From contig NZ_CP163424.1 of assembly GCF_041429795.1 (NCBI RefSeq), positions 803,501 through 867,500 on the forward strand: a stretch of DNA of 64,000 nt. The letters run 5' to 3'. The notes below the pieces were generated by a model. That model worked only from the letters and a program-made list of their open reading frames with translations, was not told where the DNA came from and did no database searches. The translations under genes and the position numbers were made by a program. This document shows, in pieces, positions 35,560 to 44,919 of the stretch; position 1 is the stretch's first letter, and every line of letters starts with the position of its first letter. Source of the DNA: Algimonas porphyrae (lineage in GTDB: Bacteria; Pseudomonadota; Alphaproteobacteria; Caulobacterales; Maricaulaceae).

Positions 35560-36233
35560 TCCGTTTGCTCATTTCATCGCGTCCCGTCATGATGCGGAAT
35601 ATTATCCTGTTCATGACGGCGTTGAGCCTATGGACGACATGGCTCCCCATGATGCGCACCCTATCCGGTCAGAACAGCTATGCTTGGGGCGTGGAGTGGT
35701 TCAACACCATGTATCGCGGTGTGGGTTGGGAAGGGGATTGGCTCTTTCTGGTCTATCAGGCCATTCTGGGCGTAACGATCCTGTGGATGGGGTTTCGCAA
35801 TCCGAAGGCTCCGTTCGCGGCCCTTCTGATCGTCTGGCACGCTCTGCCCTTCGCCAATGCGCTTTACCTTCCACTCATTGCTGACAAACGGAACATTTTT
35901 TACGGCGATACGGGCGGCGTGCAATGGGATCTGACCTGGGTATCTCCGTTGGTCACGGGGTGTGCATTCGCCCTTGTCTTCCTTTGGGCCGTGTCAGGTG
36001 GCGTTCGGGCTGATCGCCATGATCCTGTTTCCTGGACGCGACAGAATACGCAATTTGCGTTTATCTTCGGTCTCTATCTGGTCGTGGTGACGGGTCTGGA
36101 ATGGACAGGCCCCGTCCACGGCCTGACGGATATGTTCGCTGTGCCGCTCAACATACTCGCCCCGGTCCTGATCGCGCTGATGCTCTATCCCTGGATTTCG
36201 CGCTCCAAAGCAGGTGAACACGCAATAGTCTGA
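35556..36233 (+). CDS. Integral membrane protein, about six spans
   Basis: A 225-residue membrane protein with spans such as NIILFMTALSLWTTWLPMM, WLFLVYQAILGVTILWMGF and FIFGLYLVVVTGLEWTG. Not assigned to a family. It is translationally coupled to the TPR protein by an ATGA overlap, so the two probably work together. The true start may be one of two later methionines (residues 12-13), which would trim the basic leader. Confidence 0.7.
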   Translation: MIRLLISSRPVMMRNIILFMTALSLWTTWLPMMRTLSGQNSYAWGVEWFNTMYRGVGWEGDWLFLVYQAILGVTILWMGFRNPKAPFAALLIVWHALPFANALYLPLIADKRNIFYGDTGGVQWDLTWVSPLVTGCAFALVFLWAVSGGVRADRHDPVSWTRQNTQFAFIFGLYLVVVTGLEWTGPVHGLTDMFAVPLNILAPVLIALMLYPWISRSKAGEHAIV

Positions 36234-36309
36234 CGGAGTCTATCCCTGCATGGATCGCAGGCAAGACTGCCGATGGACGGCATTGGCGGTTTCGGACTAA
36301 GACAGACCC

Positions 36310-37431
36310 ATGAAAAAGCCTGCCATTCTCAAAGCCAAGACGCCCGCCAGTCCCCAGGATGCATCGCTGCTACCGACAGATCGCTCCTCGCGCATGCTCG
36401 ACTTCGTCACCGACGAAGCCCCGCAGCCGGGCGAGGTGCGAGAGCTGGCCGACGGTGTGTTCTGGCTGCGCTTCTCTCTCCCAATGGCGGGGCTCGACCA
36501 TATCAATCTCTATGCGCTGCGTGACGGGGACGGCTGGGTCGTGGTCGATACGGGCATTGCCATGGCGGAGAGCAAGCGCCAGTGGGAGGGCCATTTCCGG
36601 GACCTGATGGGCGGTCGCCCGGTCAACCGGGTCATCTGTACCCATCTTCACCCGGATCATACCGGGCTGGCGGGCTGGATCTGCCGCAAGTTCGGCGCGC
36701 CATTACTGATGACACGGGGCGAGTATTTTCTTTGTCGCCTTCTGGTTGCCGATACGGGCCATCCGGCCCCCTCGGCGGGGATCAAATTCTACCAGAAGGC
36801 CGGTTTCACGCCGGAGCAGATCGAGCTTTACAAGAAACGGTTTGGCGGCTTCGGCAAGGCGGTCAGCGAATTGCCGCATGCTTATGACCGGCTGACGGAC
36901 GGCGAATGGGGGCTGATCAATGGCAAGATGTGGCGTGTTATCATCGGATCGGGCCATTCGCCGGAACATGCCTGCCTCTATTGCGAAGAGCTCGGCCTGT
37001 GCCTGACGGGTGATCAGCTGCTCCCCAATATCAGTTCCAATGTATCCGTCTGGCCGACTGAACCGGAAGGCAATCCGCTGGATGACTGGATTTCCTCTTG
37101 CCACAAGCTGATCGCCGAATTGCCCGAAGACACACTGATCGGCCCGGCCCATGGCATTCCCTTCCGAGGCGCGCATAAGCGGCTCAATAAGCTGATCGAG
37201 CATCACGAAAAGGCGCTGGACCGTCTGTATGAACATTGCCGCGATCCGAAACGCGCCACGGAAGTCTATTCCGTCCTGTTCCGCCGGCCGATCAATGACA
37301 GCAACCGCATCATGGCCGTCGGCGAAAGCGTCGCTCATCTGAACTGCCTCAAAGGGCGCGGTCTGGTCTCGCGCCGGCTCAACGATGCAGGACAGTTTAT
37401 TTATAAAGCGAAGGCGCCTGCAGCCAGATAA
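36310..37431 (+). CDS. Metallo-beta-lactamase-fold hydrolase
   Basis: A 373-residue cytosolic MBL-fold protein without a signal peptide. The zinc motif HLHPDHTGLAGW is near residue 115; further ligands are in IGSGHSPEHACLYC and LCLTGDQLLPNISSNV, and IGPAHGIPFRG holds another histidine. The C-terminal 110 residues are helical and winged-helix-like (LFRRPINDSNRIMAVGESVA), as in the LACTB2-like group. Substrate unknown; thioester or nucleic-acid hydrolysis are typical of relatives. Confidence 0.88.
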   Translation: MKKPAILKAKTPASPQDASLLPTDRSSRMLDFVTDEAPQPGEVRELADGVFWLRFSLPMAGLDHINLYALRDGDGWVVVDTGIAMAESKRQWEGHFRDLMGGRPVNRVICTHLHPDHTGLAGWICRKFGAPLLMTRGEYFLCRLLVADTGHPAPSAGIKFYQKAGFTPEQIELYKKRFGGFGKAVSELPHAYDRLTDGEWGLINGKMWRVIIGSGHSPEHACLYCEELGLCLTGDQLLPNISSNVSVWPTEPEGNPLDDWISSCHKLIAELPEDTLIGPAHGIPFRGAHKRLNKLIEHHEKALDRLYEHCRDPKRATEVYSVLFRRPINDSNRIMAVGESVAHLNCLKGRGLVSRRLNDAGQFIYKAKAPAAR

Positions 37432-37487
37432 ATTACGGCAGGGGACTTTCAAGCATAAAGTACTTCACGCCTATCTTCCCGATCGCC

Positions 37488-37757
37488 ATGATTCTCATGA
37501 GCTTGGGCCTGGCTTTTTTTGGGGGTTTCAAAGGGCTGTCGCCGAACATACTTCTTGTCAGTATTCCGCTCCTCTATTTGGCATTCCATTTTCCGGTCTG
37601 GAGCTATGGCGAATGGAAAAGCTTCGCGCGCGAAGCCAGAGAGGATGGCCCCGCTTTCGAGGCGTTCTTCGTCAGCTGGGTATTACCAGCTTGGCTGCCA
37701 GCGGGCGTTTACGGCATCACCTGGATCGCGGGCAGAATATTGAATGCCCTCGCGTAG
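37488..37757 (+). CDS. Small membrane protein
   Basis: An 89-residue protein with two or three hydrophobic stretches (MILMSLGLAFFGGF; NILLVSIPLLYLAFHFPV; WLPAGVYGITWIAGRI). Not recognised. The ATG at 37488 has no ribosome site, whereas a good GGGGA at 37441-37445 lies 9 nt before an in-frame ATA at 37455, which would add 11 hydrophobic residues. Start therefore uncertain. Convergent with katG, with a shared terminator between them. Confidence 0.5.
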   Translation: MILMSLGLAFFGGFKGLSPNILLVSIPLLYLAFHFPVWSYGEWKSFAREAREDGPAFEAFFVSWVLPAWLPAGVYGITWIAGRILNALA

Positions 37758-37797
37758 TTTGCTCAAGGCGCTGACCTCAGATTGTCCTGCTTGATGG

Positions 37798-37832
37798 AAA
37801 AGGCCGCGCCACTTTGCAGCGACGCGGCCTTT
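37798..37832 (-). terminator. Intrinsic terminator of katG
   Basis: A perfect 10-bp stem AAAGGCCGCG/CGCGGCCTTT (37799-37808 with 37823-37832) encloses a 14-base loop. Read on the minus strand the second arm ends in TTTT, so it is a classic rho-independent terminator 24 nt after the katG stop. It may also serve the convergent small membrane gene. Confidence 0.8.
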
Positions 37833-37855
37833 GCGCTCGGGTCGATGGGCGCAGT

Positions 37856-40402
<2,547 letters not shown>

Positions 40403-41521
40403 CTACTTCTTCATCCCATGTTTTCGCAGTAGCCCGCGAAACTGGTGATAGGACAGGTCCAGCCGTTTGGCGGCCTGCCCCTGATGATCATTCGTCGCGC
40501 GCATCGCCTCGTCCAGCAATCGCCGTTCAAAAGCCAGAACCCGCTCGGAAAAGCCGGATGCTACCTCGTTCCTCTCCGGTTCGACCTCCGTTGCATGCCC
40601 GGCAGCGGGCACCGCCGAGATGATCGGTGCCGGGGCTGCGCCCATTTGCGGTGCAGGGATGAGGGGCGCGCTTGGCAGCTGGGGTGGGTTCAGCCCGGAT
40701 GTTATAGGCCCGGACATTATAGAGTGCGCGGTTGGACTTAGTCGGTAGGGGCTGTCGAAAGGGTCCAGATCGACCCTGTCGATCGGTTCGCTCAGGCTCT
40801 CATCCGCGAGGAATGCTTGCACCGTGCTGCGTTCCACCATCAGTTTCAGCTCCCGCACGTTGCCGGGAAAGGGATGGTTGCGCAGCTGTTCCTGCAATTC
40901 GGCTGTGAAGCCGGGAAACTGATCTGCGCCCAGGTCGCGCGCTGCAATACGCCCGAAATGCTCAATCAGTGGAGAAATGTCGTCCGGTCGCCGCCGCAAG
41001 GGCGGCAGGGTGATGACATGAAATGCCAAGCGGTCGAGCAGGTCCGCACGGAACAGTCCCTGCGCGACCCGGCTTGGCAGATCGGTCGATGTCGCAGCGA
41101 CGATCCGCACATCGACATCTTCTTCATGCAGTTCGCCCGTGGCCTGAATCTGGCCATGCTCAATCGTGCGCATCAGCTTTTCCTGCAGATGGATTGGCAG
41201 GGTTTCCACTGCGTCGAGAAACAATGTGCCTGAATTGGCTTCATAGACGCGGCCATTTGTATCGGCCCGTCCATCCATAAAGGTCTGTCCGAATAATTCC
41301 CGGTCGAGCTCTTCGGGCGTGAAGGCCGCGCAATTGACGCGCACATTCACCTGTTCCCAGCGCGGCGACAGGAAATGCAGGCGCGATGCGATCAGTTCCT
41401 TGCCCGTCCCGCGTTCGCCCGCGATCAGAACCGGTCGGTCCATCGCGGCCAGATCGGATACGCGGTCCATCAGGACCATGAAAGATTCGCTTTGACCTAT
41501 GGGTTGGGACCGGATCGGCAT
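40403..41521 (-). CDS. pspF: PspF-like AAA+ regulator lacking the GAFTGA motif
   Basis: A 372-residue protein clearly orthologous to PspF: MDRPVLIAGERGTGKELIAS (Walker A), RADLLDRLAFHVITLPPLRR, FPGNVRELKLMVERS and a C-terminal Fis-type helix-turn-helix (NDHQGQAAKRLDLSYHQFRG). Like PspF it has no N-terminal receiver domain. Two hallmarks are missing: after ELFG (75-78) the GAFTGA loop that contacts sigma54 is replaced by a three-residue-shorter QTFMDGRADT, and the Walker B FLDE is FLDA (Ala104). PspF normally activates the divergent psp operon through sigma54. This one probably works differently. A proline/alanine-rich linker of about 70 residues is also unusual. Confidence 0.88.
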   Translation of the reverse strand: MPIRSQPIGQSESFMVLMDRVSDLAAMDRPVLIAGERGTGKELIASRLHFLSPRWEQVNVRVNCAAFTPEELDRELFGQTFMDGRADTNGRVYEANSGTLFLDAVETLPIHLQEKLMRTIEHGQIQATGELHEEDVDVRIVAATSTDLPSRVAQGLFRADLLDRLAFHVITLPPLRRRPDDISPLIEHFGRIAARDLGADQFPGFTAELQEQLRNHPFPGNVRELKLMVERSTVQAFLADESLSEPIDRVDLDPFDSPYRLSPTAHSIMSGPITSGLNPPQLPSAPLIPAPQMGAAPAPIISAVPAAGHATEVEPERNEVASGFSERVLAFERRLLDEAMRATNDHQGQAAKRLDLSYHQFRGLLRKHGMKK

Positions 41522-41766
41522 ATTTGGATAAATAGGCCAAACAATGTAGTAAATCTAGCTAAATTTCTTGTATTTTTCACCAAGTCATTTGCCGTTTTGC
41601 GATAAGAAATTTCAAAAGTTCAATTTTTTCAATAGTTTAGTTTTTCGTGACAGAGCGGCGGGTTTAAGCCATTTTCAAATCATCGAAGCGGAGACGAAAA
41701 CTTCGCAAGACAAGCGGCCCGGATCACCGGGTCACAACGAAGAGAAAGAGACGAAGAAAGGAGACG
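41522..41766. promoter_or_regulatory. AT-rich psp control region with 9-bp inverted repeat
   Basis: This divergent region between pspF and the psp operon is distinctly AT-rich. AAATTTCTT (41561-41569) and AAGAAATTT (41604-41612) are perfect inverted repeats. I looked for a sigma54 promoter (GG and GC separated by 10 nt within TGGCAC-N5-TTGCW) and did not find one on the psp-facing strand. Confidence 0.5.
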
Positions 41767-41949
41767 ATGATGACCTACCGCACCATCGACAATGATCTGA
41801 ATGCCATCAACGGGAACGCGGCTCCGTCGCGCTCCGTACGCCGGGCTCGCCGCCGTCGCGGCTTTGCCGCAATGAGCGTCCGGACCGGAGGCAGCTACGG
41901 CTACATGCCGATGCACGGTGCCACAGCCTGTTATGAGGAGATCCTGTAA
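41767..41949 (+). CDS. Small Arg-rich protein, first gene of the psp operon
   Basis: A 60-residue protein with a basic cluster in the middle (SVRRARRRRGF) and a Gly/Tyr/Met tail (GGSYGYMPMHG). Not recognised. GGAG lies 3 nt before the first ATG and 6 nt before the second (41770), a strong ribosome site, and the stop overlaps the following start as TAATG. These two facts support a real gene despite its size. Possibly a nascent-chain or membrane-surface factor; function unknown. Confidence 0.6.
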   Translation: MMTYRTIDNDLNAINGNAAPSRSVRRARRRRGFAAMSVRTGGSYGYMPMHGATACYEEIL

Positions 41950-42077
41950 TGGATTACCGCGAACAGGATAGCTGGCGCGTCAAGGGCGCTCGCTTCGTCC
42001 AGTATCTGACGACCCGCGACAAGGAATGCTGGGGCTTCTTCGCTGCAGGCTTCTTCCTCGCCGTCATCTTCGCCTAG
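41949..42077 (+). CDS. 42-aa single-span membrane protein upstream of pspA
   Basis: The product begins MDYREQDSWRVKGARFVQYL and ends in a hydrophobic helix (CWGFFAAGFFLAVIFA) that reaches the C-terminus. Its start overlaps the previous stop by one base (TAATG), so it is translated by coupling. The topology (soluble N-terminus, C-terminal span) resembles small Psp partners such as PspD or PspB in size, but I see no sequence match. Lies 77 nt before pspA. Confidence 0.6.
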   Translation: MDYREQDSWRVKGARFVQYLTTRDKECWGFFAAGFFLAVIFA

Positions 42078-42154
42078 CGGCGAAGACACACTAATCGCCA
42101 GTCCCGGAGCCTGAAAATTCCGGGACATACCATTCTCAAAAGGAGACGAGACAC

Positions 42155-42859
42155 ATGGGTATTTTTTCCCGCATGGGCGACATCATCAATTCCAACCTCA
42201 ATGCCATGATCGAGGCGGCGGAAGATCCTGAAAAGATCGCCCGCCTGATCATTCAGGAAATGGAAGACACATTGGTGGAAGTCCGCACCGACGCCGCCCG
42301 TCATATTGCCGAGCGCAAGGAACTGACGCGTCGCGAAGACGATTACCGCAAGCGCGCCGATGACTGGGCCTCCGAGGCGGAGCTCGCCATCACCAAGGAC
42401 CGGGAAGATCTGGCCCGCGGTGCTTTGCAGGCAAAACGCCAGGCCGATGATATGGCCGATGTGGTTGCCAAGGAAATCGAAGTGCTCGACGAGGCCATCG
42501 CCAAGGCCGACATCGATCTGTCCAAACTTCAGACCAAGCTCGACGAAGCCAAAGCCAAGCATAAGTCGCTGACTATGCGCAGCTCGGTCGCCAAGAGCCA
42601 GGTCAAGATGCGGACCAAGATTGTGGACACACGCGTCGATGATGCCCTGTCCCGCTATGAGCGGATGGAGCGCAAGGTCGACGAGCTGGAAGCCCATGTC
42701 GAGGCCTTCGATCTCGGCGAAGGTGAAAGCCTGGAAGCCCAGTTTGCCGCACTCGAAGACGATGAGGAGCTTGAAGACGAGCTCGCCGCGCTGAAGGCCC
42801 GCATGAGCAAGCCGAAAGCTGCGAACAAGTCGACGAAACCGGCCAAAAAGGCGAGTTGA
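42155..42859 (+). CDS. pspA: Phage shock protein A
   Basis: A 234-residue PspA/IM30 protein: N-terminal amphipathic helix (MGIFSRMGDIINSNLNAMIE), the family segment EDPEKIARLIIQEMEDTLVE, and a long helical hairpin through residue 190 with an acidic stretch (ALEDDEELEDELAALKARMS) and a Lys/Ala tail. PspA polymerises on stressed inner membranes and normally also restrains PspF. AAAGGAGACGAGACAC precedes the ATG. First of the conserved psp genes here. Confidence 0.97.
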   Translation: MGIFSRMGDIINSNLNAMIEAAEDPEKIARLIIQEMEDTLVEVRTDAARHIAERKELTRREDDYRKRADDWASEAELAITKDREDLARGALQAKRQADDMADVVAKEIEVLDEAIAKADIDLSKLQTKLDEAKAKHKSLTMRSSVAKSQVKMRTKIVDTRVDDALSRYERMERKVDELEAHVEAFDLGEGESLEAQFAALEDDEELEDELAALKARMSKPKAANKSTKPAKKAS

Positions 42860-42889
42860 TCGAAACGCCGCAAGGCGACAGATGCGCCC

Positions 42890-42903
42890 GGGGGACCTCC
42901 CCC
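42890..42903 (+). repeat. GC hairpin between pspA and pspB
   Basis: GGGGG and CCCCC flank ACCT, a short strong hairpin within a 139-bp gap after pspA. It is followed by no T-run. It could slow decay of the pspA message and make pspA more abundant than pspB and pspC. Confidence 0.4.
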
Positions 42904-42998
42904 AAGCTGGTCTGAAACGATTCCCTTCGTGAGGCCACGCACCACCCCTCGGGCGCACAACCACCCGATCAACCCGTAACGAGAAAAGAGAGATAATA

Positions 42999-43247
42999 AT
43001 GTTCAGGCCCGAAGTCCTGGTTTTCATGATCCCGATCGTCGCCATTGTCATGGGCGTCGCATCCGGAATGCTGAAGACCCACTATCAACATAAGGAGCGC
43101 ATGGGCGGTGGCGGAACGCCTGAATCAGGAACCCACCGTGCCGAGCTCGAACAAATGTCGCGCATTGCCGACATTCTCGATCAACGCGTCAAAGTGCTGG
43201 AACGCATTCTCGACGACGAAATCCCGAACTGGAGAGACAAATCATGA
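42999..43247 (+). CDS. pspB: PspB-like membrane protein
   Basis: An 82-residue protein with one N-terminal span (VLVFMIPIVAIVMGVASGML) and a cytosolic helical tail (ADILDQRVKVLERILDDEIP NWR), the layout of PspB. In enterobacteria PspB and PspC relay membrane stress to PspA-PspF. It overlaps pspC by 4 nt (ATGA). A glycine run links the span to the coiled tail. Confidence 0.85.
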   Translation: MFRPEVLVFMIPIVAIVMGVASGMLKTHYQHKERMGGGGTPESGTHRAELEQMSRIADILDQRVKVLERILDDEIPNWRDKS

Positions 43248-43732
43248 CCCGCCGTTACGAAAAGACTGAACGCTGGGAAGATGAAGACGGCGCATGGGAA
43301 CAGCATGAACGCAGCGACTATAATGCGCGCCCCAAGCTTCGCCGCAACAAGATCGACGGCATTCTGGGCGGCGTCTGCGCCGGTCTCGGCGACTGGCTCG
43401 GGATCGACCACGGACCAATGCGGATCTTTTTTGTTCTGGCCGTGATCTTCACCGGCTTGCCCGTCCTGGTCTACTTTCTGATGTGGATATTCATCCCGTC
43501 GGACAAGCGGGCGCCCTATGTCCGGGAAAAGCGTGAACGTCACCGCGCCGAACGCAAGGCCCGTCGTTCAGGTCAGACGGCCGTGATCGGCGGCGAAGCG
43601 ATCGATAGCACCAGCTATTCCGATGTCCGGTCCAAGTTCCGCTCGCTGGAAGAGCGTTTGCAGGACCTCGAACGGTCCGTCACATCGCGCGAGTGGAAAC
43701 TGCGCCGCGATTTCCGGGACCTGGAAAGCTAG
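43244..43732 (+). CDS. pspC: PspC-domain membrane protein
   Basis: A 162-residue protein with the PspC domain (NKIDGILGGVCAGLGDWLGI then MRIFFVLAVIFTGLPVLVYF) preceded by a charged 45-residue head and followed by a basic cytosolic helix (RSLEERLQDLERSVTSREWK). PspC is the membrane sensor partner of PspB. The C-terminal helical tail is longer than in enterobacterial PspC, which is common in alphaproteobacteria. Confidence 0.93.
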   Translation: MTRRYEKTERWEDEDGAWEQHERSDYNARPKLRRNKIDGILGGVCAGLGDWLGIDHGPMRIFFVLAVIFTGLPVLVYFLMWIFIPSDKRAPYVREKRERHRAERKARRSGQTAVIGGEAIDSTSYSDVRSKFRSLEERLQDLERSVTSREWKLRRDFRDLES

Positions 43733-43748
43733 GCCCGGAAGCCAACCG

Positions 43749-43769
43749 GCGAAGGCTTTTGGCCTTCGC
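43749..43769 (+). terminator. Hairpin after pspC
   Basis: GCGAAGGC and GCCTTCGC form a perfect 8-bp stem with a TTTTG loop 16 nt beyond the pspC stop. An A-rich stretch and not a T-run follows on the plus strand, so it may only reduce read-through into the next two genes. Confidence 0.45.
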
Positions 43770-43795
43770 ATCAGAAATTAAAAGGGAGAGAGAAA

Positions 43796-44026
43796 ATGAA
43801 CTTTGCTGCAACAGCTTTTCTGGTGAGTGCCATCACCGTCATGCCGCAAGTCAACGTACCGCAGATTGCCCTGCCGACCAATCCGGTCGAAGGCCTGAGC
43901 ATCAGCGCCGCGGGAATCGGGGTCGAGATCACGGCGGACGGGGTAGAAACACTGCCCGCCAAGACCAGTGATTTTCAGATCGAATTGCGACTGAAATCCG
44001 GTACACCTATCCGCGTGAGGCTATAA
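43796..44026 (+). CDS. Small exported protein in psp operon
   Basis: A 76-residue product with a likely signal peptide (MNFAATAFLVSAITVMPQ) and a short beta-type mature part (SISAAGIGVEITADGVETLP). Not recognised. AAGGGAGAGAGAAA precedes the ATG. It ends 2 nt before the DUF2807 gene begins, so the two are one unit; its mature part may be a truncated relative of the same beta-solenoid class, which I cannot prove. Confidence 0.6.
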   Translation: MNFAATAFLVSAITVMPQVNVPQIALPTNPVEGLSISAAGIGVEITADGVETLPAKTSDFQIELRLKSGTPIRVRL

Positions 44027-44028
44027 TT

Positions 44029-44919
44029 ATGCGATTACTGACAACAACCGCGCTGCTCGGCGCGCTCATTGGGACACCCGCTTTGGCGACCGACATTACG
44101 GTCACCGATTTCGTCGGAAAGATCACCATCGTCGAAGGCACGGACGGCCTGACCGTCATCCGCAACGGCAAGGGCGATCTGCAATATAGCCAAAACGGCG
44201 ACAGCATCGAGATCGACGGCGGGACGACGCGCAGGGAGCGCGGCGAAACCTGTAATGTCCCGGGCGGAAACTGGAACATTTCCATTGGCGGGTGGTCCTC
44301 ATCCGGCGAAACTCGTCTCAAAGAGTATCCGGAATTGGAAATCAGCGTTGCTGCAGGATCGTCCCTGACGATCCGTGACAGCTATCCCTGGCTCGAAGCC
44401 AGCGTCGATCTGGGCGCAGCCGATCTTGAAGTTGGTGGCTGCTATGATGTCATTCTCGCCGATACCGCGTCGCTGCGAGTCGAAAAGTCGGGTTCCGGTG
44501 ATATCGAAGCGGGGTCCACTGGACCGACGCAGATCGAAAAATCCGGATCCGGCGATGTCGAGATCGATGCCACACAGTCCTTTTCGCTGGAGCAATCCGG
44601 CTCGGGCGATATTGATATTGATGACGTATCAGGGCCTGTCACGATCGAAAAATCCGGTTCTGGTGATGTCGAGATCGAACGCCTGTCAGGATCGTTCTCC
44701 GTTGAGAAATCCGGGTCCGGCGACGTCGAAGTCGATAATGGCGAAGTTCCGGAACTGATGATCCGAAATTCGGGTTCGGGAGACGTCAATGTTCATGCCG
44801 CTATCGGCAATGCGGATATTCGCGCCTCGGGCTCCGGGGATGTCTATGTCAAATCCATATCCGGGTCGCTGACAAAAGAGATTTCCGGATCGGCCGATTT
44901 CAACCGGGGCGACGATTAA
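44029..44919 (+). CDS. Exported GIN-domain (DUF2807-type) protein with SGSGD repeats
   Basis: A signal peptide (MRLLTTTALLGALIGTPALA) leads a 296-residue beta-rich protein. From residue 145 seven copies of SGSGD occur about 19-20 residues apart (KSGSGDIEA, KSGSGDVEI, QSGSGDIDI and so on), each turn alternating with a hydrophobic strand, as expected of a beta-solenoid. This matches the head-GIN/DUF2807 family, relatives of the toast-rack fold found with Psp and Lia systems. Probably a periplasmic sensor or stabiliser for the Psp membrane proteins. Convergent with mnmC, overlapping by 20 bp. Confidence 0.8.
   Translation: MRLLTTTALLGALIGTPALATDITVTDFVGKITIVEGTDGLTVIRNGKGDLQYSQNGDSIEIDGGTTRRERGETCNVPGGNWNISIGGWSSSGETRLKEYPELEISVAAGSSLTIRDSYPWLEASVDLGAADLEVGGCYDVILADTASLRVEKSGSGDIEAGSTGPTQIEKSGSGDVEIDATQSFSLEQSGSGDIDIDDVSGPVTIEKSGSGDVEIERLSGSFSVEKSGSGDVEVDNGEVPELMIRNSGSGDVNVHAAIGNADIRASGSGDVYVKSISGSLTKEISGSADFNRGDD

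Noticed and set aside
43749..43769. Hairpin after pspC as a full intrinsic terminator ending the operon
   Set aside because: No T-run follows, and the two exported-protein genes downstream are close and well spaced for co-transcription.
44458..44870. Regular DNA repeats that might be a CRISPR or tandem array
   Set aside because: They encode the SGSGD protein repeats in frame with varied codons; no identical repeat-spacer pattern.
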